Part shown: piece by piece, positions 44,421 to 55,241 of the stretch
Layout: every line of letters starts with the position of its first letter
Numbering within the stretch: the stretch's first letter is position 1
Assembly: GCA_002682825.1 (NCBI GenBank)
Contig: NOKP01000029.1
Location: forward strand, 434,001 to 498,000
Source of the DNA: Neonectria sp. B-13
Lineage: Eukaryota > Ascomycota > Sordariomycetes > Hypocreales > Nectriaceae
DNA: 64,000 nucleotides
Direction of reading: 5' to 3'
Notes under the pieces: model-generated
The model's database searches: none
What the model saw: the letters and a program-made list of their open reading frames with translations, nothing else
Told to the model about the DNA's origin: nothing
Made by a program: the position numbers and the translations under genes

Positions 44421-45008
44421 TCAAGCCGGACATAGGTATAGACCCAATTAACATTTCTCTTTCCTTTCCTAACAATACCCTTCCTCCTAAAGGCCAATTC
44501 AACTCACAGAAGGAACTACATACAGCAATTAACAACTAAGCAGTACTACAAGTGTGACGGTCGGGTCAAACCTGGAGGTATAGGGTAGGTGCAATGGTAG
44601 GTTATTGTATAACCAAGTGTGATTGTTCATAGCTATGGAGCGCAAGGCTCTTGTCTAATGTGCTAAGTGAATGTGTAAGTGATTACGGTGATCATGGCGT
44701 TGTTTACTGTGATCGTGGTAATCGGCTCTGGTGATAGGTCGGAAGAAGTGGATATGTCAGGGTTCTGTGGTCCCAACCTGGCAGCGACACGTACGGACCA
44801 ACGGAAGCTACGCTGGGTCACGCACGGAGACCAAGTTCAAAGCATCGGGGAAAAGGAAACAAAAAGAAAAGAAGGAAAAGAAACAAGAGAATGGAAAAGA
44901 GAAGAAAAAAGGAAATAGAAAAAGAAGGAAAAGAGAAGGAAAAAAACAAAGGCCAAAAAGACGGATAAAAAATGCCCAAGCATGGAAGGCGGTAGAAGAA
45001 CTATCTCT
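44421..45008. other. Intergenic with polypurine tract
   Basis: No gene. At about 44847-44950 the plus strand is almost entirely A and G (roughly 100 bases), a candidate triplex-forming or nucleosome-poor tract. Confidence 0.6.
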
Positions 45009-45146
45009 TCTGCCCGTCTCCAGTAGTGGCACAACAACTACCTTATGGCCCTTCTTCGCAGCCGACAACGGTAGCTCTTTCCTAATATCATCCACTGAAT
45101 CAACCTGGGTTCCTTTCTTGAGCAAGAGATTGGTAACCCCCCTTCT
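45009..45146 (-). pseudogene. Ankyrin repeat relic
   Basis: On the minus strand the sequence reads GVTNLLLKKGTQVDSVDD, a short degenerate stretch, then LPLSAAKKGHKVVVVPLLET. This is the ankyrin pattern (LLLxxGAxVxxxDxxxxTPLxxAAxxGHxxVVxxLL) with the turn residues lost. The surrounding open frame (45428-44808) does not continue ankyrin sequence and runs into the translated polypurine tract, so this is a fragment rather than a gene. Confidence 0.5.
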
Positions 45147-45435
45147 TTCCCCTAGACCAGACTCTCTCCCGTCTGCCCTCTTCCTTCCCCTTTGCCCCAG
45201 TGGGCAGTATTCTGAAAGATCATTCCTATCAGACATGGGTGGATTATTCAGAATAAACAACAAGTGCCTGAGCACGAGTCGCAAACTATCAAACGCGGCC
45301 GTCGCCTTGATATCGAGTGAAGCTGAGAGCATAAAAAAGATTGGGTTGACAAGCGAGATAATCCTAAGAAGATTTCTCGTTCCTTCAAGTTGGGGGTTCA
45401 ACCACCATAGACTTCGAGTGATTTCCATGGTGATG

Positions 45436-46540
45436 CTATTCTGGTGGTGTTTTGCCTAGTGACATCTGTTGTTCGCTCTTCCGCGGTCGCCCAGACCGTC
45501 CCTGTCCCTCTTTGCAAATACGAATGTGCTCGAGGTGCTGCAGAAGATTTTCATCAGGGACAATTTGAGAACAGACACAGCGGTAGTGGGTACGGCGGAA
45601 AGTGCATGAATTTTGCTGGAGATGCCTGCGATAATGGTCCTTTCGAGCATTGGTGTATCCACATCGGCACCTGAACACCTTGGTAGTGGGCGGGATGTGA
45701 GCCCGACTTTTGTAGTGCCGGTGGAGGTCTTTTGAGCTCTTAAAGGATTTGAAGCATCCTTTTTTACAAGGGTGCTGAGGATCTTTACCATTATTGATGT
45801 CCACCTCCCCTGGGGATGAGGTCGTCCCTGGGGTAAAGAGGTTTGTCGAGGCTGGGGATACCGATAGACTGTCAACAGATGAAGTATATTTGGCGAAAAG
45901 CTGTCTGGAATCTTCCGATTCGTGCTGATGACCAAAGTCTGGTTGTCTGAGGGAAGTGGCATCTTGTTGGCTCGGGTTTGAATGGAAAAGAGACGGTCTG
46001 GGCAGGGTTTCCGGGGCAGGACCAAGGTCTTGAACAAGACCGGCCCTGATTAGCTGAATAGCGGTAATCTGGTTTGTCTGGTTTGGTGGTCGAAGAAGGT
46101 TGAGGAATTCCTCCATAGGCTTGTCTGTAAATATGCTACTGTTCATTGTGAAATCAAGTGCCATCGCAGAGGTGGCATTAACCTCAAGCGTTGCAAAATG
46201 CCCTGGTTCCAACTTTTGCATACCAGATCCATCCGGAACCCAGCTCTGTCCATCCTCAAAACAAGGAGCCGCCATAAAAGAATCGGTGGGGTCCAAGTCA
46301 AATTGGTAATTGAGAGGGTGGCCAGGAGGGAATAAGAAGGATAAATCTGGAAGCACTGAGGAACTCTGGGTACTCGCATCGAGAGAGGTCTGTGTCCAAC
46401 CATCACTGATGGGGAAGGGAGCGTCGAGGAAGTTGTCGAATGTGAAGTCGCAGTTGTTGTTTGTATCCGAGGGTCCAAGCCCAGGTCGTCTTAAGTGATG
46501 ATCATCGTGTTGTCTCTGAATGTGGACAGCACGGGGTCAA
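45436..46540 (-). CDS. C2H2-type zinc-finger protein
   Basis: The minus-strand frame is open from about 46540 to the stop at 45438-45436. No ATG was found in the upstream part that reads as protein (GLGPSDTNNNCDFTFDNFLD), so the start is probably in a further 5' exon; an acceptor CATTCAG near 46520 is a candidate. The first two thirds are acidic and Ser/Pro-rich, like an activation region. The C-terminus carries three zinc-finger-like units: CKKGCFKSFKSSKDLHRHYK, FRCRCGYTNARKDHYRRHLQ and YRCVCSQIV...LLQHLEHIRIC, then a basic tail (GRSGRPRKSEQQ). A DNA-binding transcription factor is likely; targets cannot be told. Confidence 0.7.
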
Positions 46541-47978
46541 CATGCCCCGTACCGTTCAAACGGATGTGGGTTAAAATAGATTACCCAGGGTTGTGTTCTA
46601 GGATGATAGTGTGTTCAAATAATGATGGTGATTGACGACAATAGGCTGTCAATGTGGGCTTTTAATTCGGTTGTTTTTTGTGTGTTGTTTGATTGTAAAA
46701 ATCTCGCATCTCGTTCTGCCACTTTCATTCACTAGGCCAGCAGTCAGTCAGCGTTGGATTGGTTTCCACAGCTTTCAAGGGAGCACACACCTCGGGCTTT
46801 GCACAGCTCCAGTACGGGATCACAGGAAAGGATTTCGAGAGGATAATTCCCCTCCAAGACACCAGGGGTAAACCCCTTACACCCCCCAGGTGCTGCCCGT
46901 GACGGTCCCGTCTCAATAGTCACTATGCCCCGACGTAGTAGTTGATACTGACAGTCCGATCCGCCGTGGAGCGTGGTTTAATTCCGACATGAACTGTGAT
47001 GTCGAGCGGGCAAATGCCTTGCTAGAGCCGATGATGTGACGCTGACTGGCGTGACTGATGTACTGGCGATTGAGCGGGACAATGTTTGGCAAGGGCAAGA
47101 GAAGTTGGCATACTTGCACCAGAGGGTGACACCCTCCCTCTTTAATACCAAAGGAGTGATGCGGAACGGCGGAGCCCCGAGGCGGTGAATGCGTGGCCTT
47201 GCACCTCACGGACTCTGTTGTGTTGTCTGTCTCAGCCGTAGACACTGGTCCCAATGGAAGCCTTAGGGAAGTAAGGCCCAATGAAAGCCCCGAGAGTATT
47301 GGCCCCAGATCAGGTTTTGCCACTCAAACTCGCCCCAGACAGAAACTGGCCCCAAGGAAGCGGGAGGGAAACTGGCCCCAACGAAAGCCCCGAGGATATT
47401 TGGCCCCAAATCAGATTTTGCCACGCTCAAACTGGCCCCAGACAGCGGCATTTACACCGAAGGATGTAACTTCATAAGCTAAAATGCAGTGAAATGACAT
47501 GGGCACATGTATCTTGTGCAGTAAGGTGGCGCATACGCTGCAACCCCCCGCTTTTGTGTTGGCGAAGCCTTGAGGCACATTGCGAGGTGGAATGAATGTC
47601 GAAGCCCCATGACATATTCGACATGGCGAACAAGGCGACCACGCTAGTTACTCCCTGCCCTCCCAAACAAATTATACGACCAAATAACCTATCATACACG
47701 TAAATCATGAATCACAAAGTGCAGAGTTGCCAGCCCGCACCGATGTGGGTGTACTGCCAGCTGAGCCGAGCCTTGCGCCTCTCTAAAAATGCTACCCATG
47801 CGCCCCAGGGAGATTCGAGGTGGCCCCGATGAATGCTCTCCCTTTTCCCCATTGCGTGCTGTTTCGTTGGGAGTGTTTTTCTTTTTCAATTCTAACTATG
47901 ACAACAAGGTGGACGAGCCCGAGCGAAGGTATTGTCCGGCAACATCGATTCACACACTCTGCCTTTTTTCTCGACAGA
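46541..47978. other. Intergenic, about 1.4 kb, with GGCCCCA repeats
   Basis: No gene. It contains a 100-bp tandem duplication at 47245-47445 and the putative 5' end of the zinc-finger gene at its left margin. Confidence 0.45.
47245..47445 (+). repeat. 100-bp tandem duplication rich in GGCCCCA
   Basis: AAAGCCCCGAG occurs at 47284 and again at 47384. The flanks align over about 100 bases in each copy (CTGGTCCCAA/CTGGCCCCAA, TTTTGCCAC, CCCCAGACAG). GGCCCCA recurs about five times. Confidence 0.8.
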
Positions 47979-49151
47979 ATGTCAATCATCAGGTAATGAA
48001 TGATTCGTCCCCTTGGCGCTCCGATTCTTGTTCCTGTTGCTAATTATCTCTCAATTCACAATTCCAGGTCCCAGGCCACTCCGCCGACGCCGTCGAAACA
48101 TGTTTCCAGGTTCTTCGTGCCATACGAGAGCTTCGTCGGGGCGTTTCTCGGGGATTCTTATCGCCTTCTGCGCCTTGAAGAGTCCGTCCCTCATGCCGAT
48201 GTCTTCCTCGTCTCCCACCTCGAAAACCCCACCACAATCCTAAGAGCCCGCGCATACACCCTCGAGGGACTTGGCCCGCAATTGCGCCAATCGCGCAAAC
48301 GACATATCAAGCGACACTCGGTCGACGTCTTGGGTCAGATCTATCAAAATGGGCGATTATTTGTCATCTTCAAGTCATCGCACAGGGAAGAGCAACCCCG
48401 ACCCCTCACCGAAGGCGCGAAAAACCAGCAAAAATTGCACAGTCAGACGGTGACAAGACCAGATGATCTCCCAAACGTTTCATCACTGCCGGCTCTCCAT
48501 CTCCCCACCGTCACAAAGAACGCGACCTCGATAATTAAACATCTAGAATTGGTGTTCATGACGACAAACGACGTGGTTAATGGCCAATTAAATCGGAATT
48601 ACCCAAACAACAGCCTCGACAGCGCCAGTGTATCGTCACGGCAACTGGAAGACGCACTACGAGAAGCAAGGTATCGACTATACAGGTTTCTTCAATCCTC
48701 TGAATTCCAGGATGATTGCAAAGGTCGCGAACAACCCGAATGCCTTGAACATCTCACGAATTGGGACAAGGTCGATTTTCGATATCGACATCTGCTGCAC
48801 AACAATAGAGAACTGCAGCCGTATAGAGAAGCGATTACGAGTATCTATAAAAAATACGGGTCACTATCACATCTCCGGCAAATAGAGCATTACCGTCAAG
48901 CAAGATGGAAAAGCTTTCTAAAGAGTCTCGCTTCAGTTTTTCCACACGTGCCTGGGCTGTTGGGCGGGATTGATGTAGAGCACATCAATGATTTAGCGCC
49001 GTTGAGGATGAGTTACGCTACGATATTGAAGCAGAGGTTTCCCTGGGATCTTCCTGAAGAAAAGGAGTTTGTCTTCGGTCCGAAGACAGTTAAGCAACGG
49101 GATAAGAGGAGAAGGAGACGGGAAAGGCTGCGAGAAACTCGGAACGTATGA
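47979..49151 (+). CDS. Unrecognised basic protein, 365 aa
   Basis: A short first exon (47979-47992, ATG then SII) is joined by a 75-nt intron (GTAATG...TTCCAG) to a second exon, 48068-49151. The reading RSQATPPTPSKHVSRFFVPY across the splice is in frame. The protein is mixed alpha/beta in character with a hydrophobic N-terminal third (SFVGAFLGDSYRLLRLEES, DVFLVSHLENPTTILRARAY) and a basic tail (KQRDKRRRRRERLRETR) likely to be a nuclear signal. I do not recognise a domain. It sits between a tandem GGCCCCA repeat on the left and an inverted related stretch on the right. Confidence 0.65.
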
Positions 49152-49976
49152 GGACATCTACAAGAGTAATATTAGCAACAATGCAGCACCTTTTGGTTTC
49201 TCAGCCAATTATTAATTAAATATTCGACCCATGAAGATATCACTGATCATGCAAATCGTGTGATGCTGCAGAAAAACTGTGAAGAAACCAATCTGGACCT
49301 TTTGCCAGTATGCTTGGGGAGGAGAAACATGATCAATTCTGTGGCATTTGTGTATCCCAACATTTTGCGTCGGCAAACTCTGCATTTCCTTTTCTACGGC
49401 TAATTTGGCAATGCGACGTATTCCTGTGGCTATCGCATCGCAGCTTGAGCACAAAACATCTTTCACCCCAAGAAGTGCATACAGTAAAGTGGCCTCAAGG
49501 AGCCAGGTTAGGACGCAGGATCACACTACGTTGCGTACTTCTGCTCCACACAGAAATCAGCACTGGGGCCAGTTTTAAAGGGTCAGCCCTAGTGTAATGA
49601 GCTGTGGTAAGGAGAATATGGCCCCAAGACCAGGAATGGAGTGCCTACTTTCCTTTCACCCCCAGACTCTAGTGTCTGGGGCCAGAATCCCAGTGTGGCA
49701 AATTTGTCCCGGGTCCGGCTATGCCAGCGCGAATTGGCCCCATCTCAGGCCTCACACGCAAATATTGGACAGCTCGGGGTCCTAACCGCACATGGAACAG
49801 ATTTGGGTAAACAATGTAGAACATAAATAGTCGATAACCCTTCAGTATTTGGACATCCATCGCCTACTAGTACAGCTTCGAGAACATAAGACCAACTGAC
49901 CTCCTACTTTACGCCCTCATACATTTCCTTCATATTTCCTTTCAAATTTCAGTCATCATCTTCAGCAACATCGGAC
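49152..49976. other. Intergenic, about 0.8 kb
   Basis: No gene. Bases 49640-49700, read on the minus strand, contain TTTGCCACACT and CTGGCCCCAGACA, resembling the 47.4 kb repeat in inverted orientation. Confidence 0.45.
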
Positions 49977-50311
49977 ATGTCTTCCTCTCCGGTGGATAAG
50001 AACATTACCTCAAATACTTGGGTCAAGATTCCAAGAGAGTACGCTTTCTTTGATTGCACACCGTCGGCAAGATAAACTCCGAAACACAAAGAGAAGTACT
50101 AACCATTATTTACAACAGAGCCGACACGAAACTGGTTGGATATGGTTCAACGCATCAAGGCTCGAAACCCATAGACTCTTGGTTTTCTCAGAGCCCCAAT
50201 CAAGACCCCTGGAACGCCATTGGCCACGTTCGAGGTGGAGGATACACGCCTGGCAGTTCCACCGTTAGTTCTAGCGGAGGTGCCACTACTAGAAGCAATT
50301 CCAACAAATAG
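49977..50311 (+). CDS. Small unrecognised ORF pair, possibly one short gene
   Basis: ATG 49977 opens MSSSPVDKNITSNTWVKIPR and stops after about 30 codons. A second frame then runs from about 50054 to 50311 and reads GKINSETQREVLTIIYNRAD, then GYGSTHQGSKPIDSWFSQSP, ending in a Ser/Gly-rich tail. Composition suggests one small protein of about 105 aa joined by a short intron or broken by a one-base change; no good GT-AG pair was found. Function unknown. Confidence 0.35.
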
Positions 50312-51269
50312 GGATCCACCCAGCCCAGAAAGAAATACTAGCCACATTGTCAGCAAGAATTATTTGCGCATTCGTAAGTAAGGTCTGGTCTTTAATTCTT
50401 ACGCTATCACGGGTTTAGAATAACTCACTGACTTACTGTATCGTATAGTGAGGAGCCACTATTTGGAGACTTGGTCATCTGCCACATAACGCTCAACAAG
50501 GGAACCAAATGTCTAGCATCTACTACTGATGTTGTGGTTTTGTGAATTTATTTGTTACTTGTTACATATTTATACATTTCCTTCTTCTATTTACTTATTT
50601 CTTTTGGCACCTGACTCGGGATTCATACATCTATCTCATCCCCTTTGGCTTCCCCATCATGACTTGGGGGCGGATCTTCCCTGTTGCTCTCTCTCAATTA
50701 TATTCATCTTGATTTCCAATTCTTGTGCTTTCTCTTCAGTTGGAGTCCCTCCGTAATGGTTTAATTTGAATCTTGAGATGTTGTCGCTGCTCATCGTGTC
50801 TGTGCGTCTCCGGGAGGAGCTTAGGGACTGATTGAATTGCGTCAAGAAACATGTCTGAGCAGCGCCACTGCACTGCCTCGGAGCTCTTGGCGACAGGCTA
50901 AACCAGCTTCGTCCGTATCGCGCACAACTTCGACGTTAAAAGCCACGGTCACTGATCTTGGGCGTTTCATCACTGAAATGTGAGCTCAAATACTCCACCG
51001 ACTTCAATGGGCATCCCCCATATCGCTGCCAGAGCCCGTGTCACTGCCTGTAGCTCGCCTTAGACGGCTTCACAAGCATCACTCCTGTCACTCGACGGTA
51101 TCCACAAATCACCATGTCCGTTATCGCCGTGTTCGAGGACCCTTGGCCAGGAGGCCGCAAACAAGTTCCCCTCTAAAAGACAGCCGTTGTAAGAAAGCCT
51201 CATAGAGTCCCTGCCAATCCTTCATCTTCTCAGCTCTCACACGTCTACACTAGCAACACCTTCAAATAG
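50312..51269. other. Intergenic, about 1 kb
   Basis: A possible short coding relic lies on the minus strand at 50800-50657 (NISRFKLNHYGGTPTEEKAQ). An ATG at 51115 begins a short frame that could be the first exon of the next gene, but I could not define its splice. Confidence 0.35.
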
Positions 51270-52725
51270 CCGAGATCTTCCTTAAGCTGCTCTCGCACTT
51301 CCAAACGGATGAGAATGGAAATATCCATGACGAGGCTCTTGTCTATTCGGAATGGCGGTATATCAACTACCTCCGCTTTCTCGATATCCACTGCTTTGCT
51401 CCTTGCGACCACCCTCCACCTTGGTGAGTCGGCCGCTTTGACTCATTGTAGCTCTGATTTATCTGTCCAAAATTCGACGCCGGTGAAGCTGAAATTCGAA
51501 CTAGGGATGTTGCATTAACATGGTATCTCCATCTCTTCTCGCCCACCCGGTTCCATCAGTATTTCTGGAGCAGTCAGTGCAAACGCAACTCCATCTCGTA
51601 CGGCCTGGAGTATCGTCACTTTCCCCTAACAGATCTCCTGTCGTGCGAGTGGTCCCCCAAGAAGAAGACACGCCGTGTGTGGGATACCTGGAATTCTCCC
51701 AAAGGCGACCGCCCAGGCCCCGAGCTCCCATATCAACTCTGGCCTTATCCGCCTTGGGAGGCCCGACGACGTTCCAGCCTGTTCTCACGCATCCTGAATA
51801 GAGGCTCACCGGCCGGTATCCGTGAACTTGGAACACATCAGAGTCCCCAGTTTGAGCGCCGCATCGTCATGCAATGGTGGAATCGCTGCTACCTCGGCCA
51901 CTGCGACAACCTACCTGCGATATGGGACGTCAAGTCATACACTACAGTCCGCACTTGGCAACGAGACGAACCCAGAGCCACCATGAGCAATTCCGTCAAC
52001 AATGCGATCTTCGCCCCTGGCCCTCGGTACAAGATCTCCGTGAGGATCTAGAGCGCCAGATTCCCTTCTGGAGGACCTTAGTACAGACCAAATCTTCCAA
52101 GCCTGAATTTGTTGAGGGGCTTCCAAAGGCAACCAAGGACTATGAAAACTTCATTGGTCTCCTCCATGGGAAATTACCGAAGGCGAGGGCGGCGCAATAT
52201 GTGTCTAGGCTTGACCCAAAGATGCTCCAGGAACATGGCCAAGGCGTTCCAATTGTAGAAGCCGGCGCTTCACCTGCAGTTGGAAGATATGTACGCCTTG
52301 TGCCTCCGACCCTGGACGTAGATCTACTATGGCATACGCATCGCCTGTTTCCAGGGAAATACTGGGTGTGGACAAGCATCCGGGCCGGGTGGGTGGTCGA
52401 CGTCCAAGTAACGGTCAATGCCGGCGCTGCTAAATTCGCAATTGGGACAACCAAACAAGAGTGGAAGACGAGATATGGGACTGAATGCCCGACTATGAAT
52501 GCCATTGATGAATGGCTTCCACAGTATATCCCAGACACAGCGACGTTTGCGGCCGAAGACGCAGAGAAGGGCGAGGTGACTAGAGTAATAAGAGGAGTCA
52601 ATCCGTTTAAAGAGAGAAAACAACCGCGGATTAACAAGAGGTCGTACGGAGATTCCGGTGGTGGTGGCGGTAGTGGTGACGGAGGCAGAGGTGGTGATGG
52701 AGGCGGTGGTGGCGGCGGAAGTTGA
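51270..52725 (+). CDS. DUF1399/glycine-rich-domain protein, model uncertain
   Basis: Exon 51270-51423 reads EALVYSEWRYINYLRFLDIH and ends PPPW. An 81-nt intron (GTGAGT...ACTAG) follows; the next exon starts DVALTWYLHLFSPTRFHQYF. PPWDVALxWxLHLxSPxR is the signature of DUF1399 (glycine-rich domain-containing) proteins. A second signature, PPTLDVDLLWHTHRLFPGKY, lies near 52300, as expected for the family. The reading frame must change between about 51870 and 52050: the first frame stops at 52049-52051, while DLREDLERQIPFWRTL runs in another. A weak intron (donor GTGGAA near 51876, acceptor CTACAG near 51952) could explain this; otherwise it is a frameshift. The C-terminus is a Gly-rich tail (GGGGGSGDGGRGGDGGGGG). 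The start codon lies in an unseen 5' exon. Confidence 0.6.
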
Positions 52726-53076
52726 TGCGGACTCGAAGGACACACCATGTTTAAGGCATCTGATCGAAAGGTTCAGCCTTGTTCTGAGCCTGTTGTTTCG
52801 GCTTTTATTCTTTAAATTCCAGTGAGCAACTCTCTCGTGGTCACGCCAACATGGTCTTCACATCATAATCGTATCATATGGCCTGAGGGTCTTCCAGGAC
52901 ATGGTAGACGAATGTCACTAAGTCATATATCATGATATAATTATCATCTCGCCATATAATCACTCGTCAATATCAGCAGCACGGGATGAATTGATAAGGG
53001 CCTCCGTGGTCTTATACTAGACAGAAAAGATGGATGATGTAGACACAAAGCTCAACATACTAAAAGGTTTGTTTGC
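52726..53076. other. Intergenic between convergent genes
   Basis: 351 bases of 3' flanks; A/T-rich with ATCATGATATAATTATCAT-like palindromic text near 52928-52945. No gene. Confidence 0.4.
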
Positions 53077-54612
53077 TTATGCCAAGAACACCTTTTCAAT
53101 CCACCGTCGGTAATCAGTTGCGATCCAATCGCCAATCTTCCGCACCATAGCAGTGAGTGTGTACAGCCCCAGCAAGGTTCTAGTATCCCCCAGCGCGAGT
53201 TCCCCAACAATCTCTATCCTGTCCCGCTGCCAACATGCAAATGACAACCTCCAGTCATGGCCGACGATATGCAAGAGTGGCAGTGTTACGATGCCATACT
53301 GGGCAACTCCATCAGGCACCAGCTTTATTATACGTTGATACCACGCGGCGGTCCAGACGGAAAGTTGCAACTGTCCTCCTTGCTGCGCTGTCGATGTCTT
53401 GGTCTCAATATTACATGCGATAGGAGCGAATTGCAGCGGGGGGTAGCTAGTCTGATTAACGGATTGGGCGTCCGGAGGTTGAGCCCAGACCCGGTCTGCA
53501 ATGGCGGATATCAGCCTGACGTCGGCCGATGACGCATGGTTATCACCCCCGAGTTGACGGGGCTTCCCTTCATTCAACCAGAGGGAAAAGCAGAAATCGA
53601 CCATCTTATTCTCGATGACGCTTCCTCCTCCTCGCCCACTGGTTGCAGGAGAGAATGGTGGCATAATCTTAGCCGTGAGGGAGGGCTCGGCTTGAACAGT
53701 GGCATGACCAGCAAGCGCATGTTCAAACAGCGGTTGATGGACCAGCATGTTCCAAGTCACCTCTGCACAGGCACGGATGTCACAGTTCTTGGCTTTGTGT
53801 CCAATGTCGCGCAAGAGATCAAGCTCGTCTAAGGCTATGTCGAGTGGTGATTGCGGCTTGCGGGAGCGGGGATAACCAGTCTCATCTTGCAGATTATGCT
53901 GATGCACAGTACGAGATTCCTGGGCATTGCGGAACCACTCGTTTTTCTTCACTGCTCGGGGGACAATTGCTTCCACATCTTTTCGAACCTCGCAGGGAAT
54001 GACCTCGACATGGTCCATGGTAATCTCCTCGATGCTCTTGAACAAGTGCTTCACGTCCTCTGGCAGCACCTGAGCGGCATCATCCCCCATGGGCGTATAT
54101 ACGACTGGCAAGTCTAATGCCCAAAGACTATTGGCGGATTTGACGGGACTCTTCGTGCGCCGGCTTCTGACGTTGGACTTCTCGGACCCGGCCGCAGACG
54201 GTGACTGGTTCGAGCTCCATGACGCCAGCGAAGGGGATTGCGACGGAGTGATGCTCGGGGCGCTGAAGCCTCGGAACGGTATCGGTGGCGCATTTGTGTT
54301 ATTTGGCAGCGATTGAGTGACGTTCGATCGGGGTGTCTGGTCATCGCCCTCGTCCAACCGATGAATCTCTGTGTTGTCTCCATCGTCAGATTCGAATCGC
54401 TGTCTTTTCGTCGGAGATGCATCGCGCCTTTGGCTCTGGTTGCTGAATGTTGATCGTGGAGGGGTCGCCATCGAGTGTCGATGCCGAAATTTGGCAGCTC
54501 GCTTCGTCGGAATGGATTGTGATGGTTGGTTAAAGGTCTGTATCAATTCGAAGTTTTGGGTAATGGCGTCTAGCCACTCCTCAACGAACGGGTACGACGG
54601 AGGGCTTGTCAT
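53077..54612 (-). CDS. PD-(D/E)XK nuclease-like fungal protein
   Basis: The minus-strand frame starts at ATG 54612 (MTSPPSYPFVEEWL; the frame is open upstream but the earlier initiator is TTG) and gives 511 aa without introns. Residues 1 to about 150 are Ser/Pro-rich and basic. The C-terminal ~300 residues carry CAEVTWNMLVHQPLF, MVDFCFSLWL, FAPIACNIETK and LSVWTAAWYQR. I recognise this as the fungal PD-(D/E)XK nuclease-like family, in which D of VDF and E/K of IETK would be catalytic. These proteins are numerous in ascomycete accessory regions and their substrates are unknown. The catalytic triad appears intact. Confidence 0.75.
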   Translation of the reverse strand: MTSPPSYPFVEEWLDAITQNFELIQTFNQPSQSIPTKRAAKFRHRHSMATPPRSTFSNQSQRRDASPTKRQRFESDDGDNTEIHRLDEGDDQTPRSNVTQSLPNNTNAPPIPFRGFSAPSITPSQSPSLASWSSNQSPSAAGSEKSNVRSRRTKSPVKSANSLWALDLPVVYTPMGDDAAQVLPEDVKHLFKSIEEITMDHVEVIPCEVRKDVEAIVPRAVKKNEWFRNAQESRTVHQHNLQDETGYPRSRKPQSPLDIALDELDLLRDIGHKAKNCDIRACAEVTWNMLVHQPLFEHALAGHATVQAEPSLTAKIMPPFSPATSGRGGGSVIENKMVDFCFSLWLNEGKPRQLGGDNHASSADVRLISAIADRVWAQPPDAQSVNQTSYPPLQFAPIACNIETKTSTAQQGGQLQLSVWTAAWYQRIIKLVPDGVAQYGIVTLPLLHIVGHDWRLSFACWQRDRIEIVGELALGDTRTLLGLYTLTAMVRKIGDWIATDYRRWIEKVFLA

Positions 54613-55241
54613 GGAGATGGCACTGCAAGTAATTGTGTGGGAAAGCTGACGTCTTGTCGCGAGACGCAATTGTGGATGAAGCTGGAGCTGACATTATTTT
54701 GTTGTTTCGCTATGGTGCTGGTCGGCCGGGTGATGGATGACGTCACTTCCCCTATCTGCGGGCCGAGTTGGAGTTGAAGTAAACCAGTGGCCGAGACCCA
54801 TTTACCCTAGAGGAGTAGCATAACAATGAAGGTAAATGTTTATCAGGCGTCAAGACCGCAATAAACCATTTAATTAGGTCTCTCGTGGGCCCACGAAAGC
54901 TTCTGGCTCGGCAGTCCATCAATTGCACAGGATACTTTGTGCACGCCTATCTATTTCAACTATATTTTATACAGCCCAGCTCAAAAGCGCTTACCATTGT
55001 CATGTTACTCCTTCGGTACGAGGCAGAATCTTGCGATAGTCTGCATCAGGCAGCCCTGTATCCCCATCTTTGACTGGTCTGCCGCTCGGCGTACCATGTT
55101 GTGGAACCTACCTTGCATGAGCACAGCCGCACGCGCAGCCTGATCCCTTCGCTGCCCAAAACCGAGTCATCCCAGCATGCTTTGTTCTTCTCGTCCAGCA
55201 AGTTTTCATTCTCCTTCCAACTTACTCATCCTCCCGACGGG
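54613..55241. promoter_or_regulatory. Divergent intergenic region, 629 bases
   Basis: Lies between the starts of the nuclease-like gene and the ankyrin gene and should hold both promoters. A TATATTTTATACA element lies at 54960-54972. No gene seen. Confidence 0.4.

Noticed and set aside
44808..45428. 206-codon minus-strand frame as a gene
   Set aside because: Its C-terminal part is the translated polypurine tract (Phe/Leu/Ser runs); only the short ankyrin-like segment is meaningful, and that is listed as a relic.
50657..50845. 62-codon minus-strand frame with coding-like text
   Set aside because: Too short and without neighbours or motifs to support it; mentioned only within the intergenic entry.
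52658..52722. GGT/GGC repeat as a separate microsatellite
   Set aside because: It encodes the glycine-rich tail expected at the end of this protein family.
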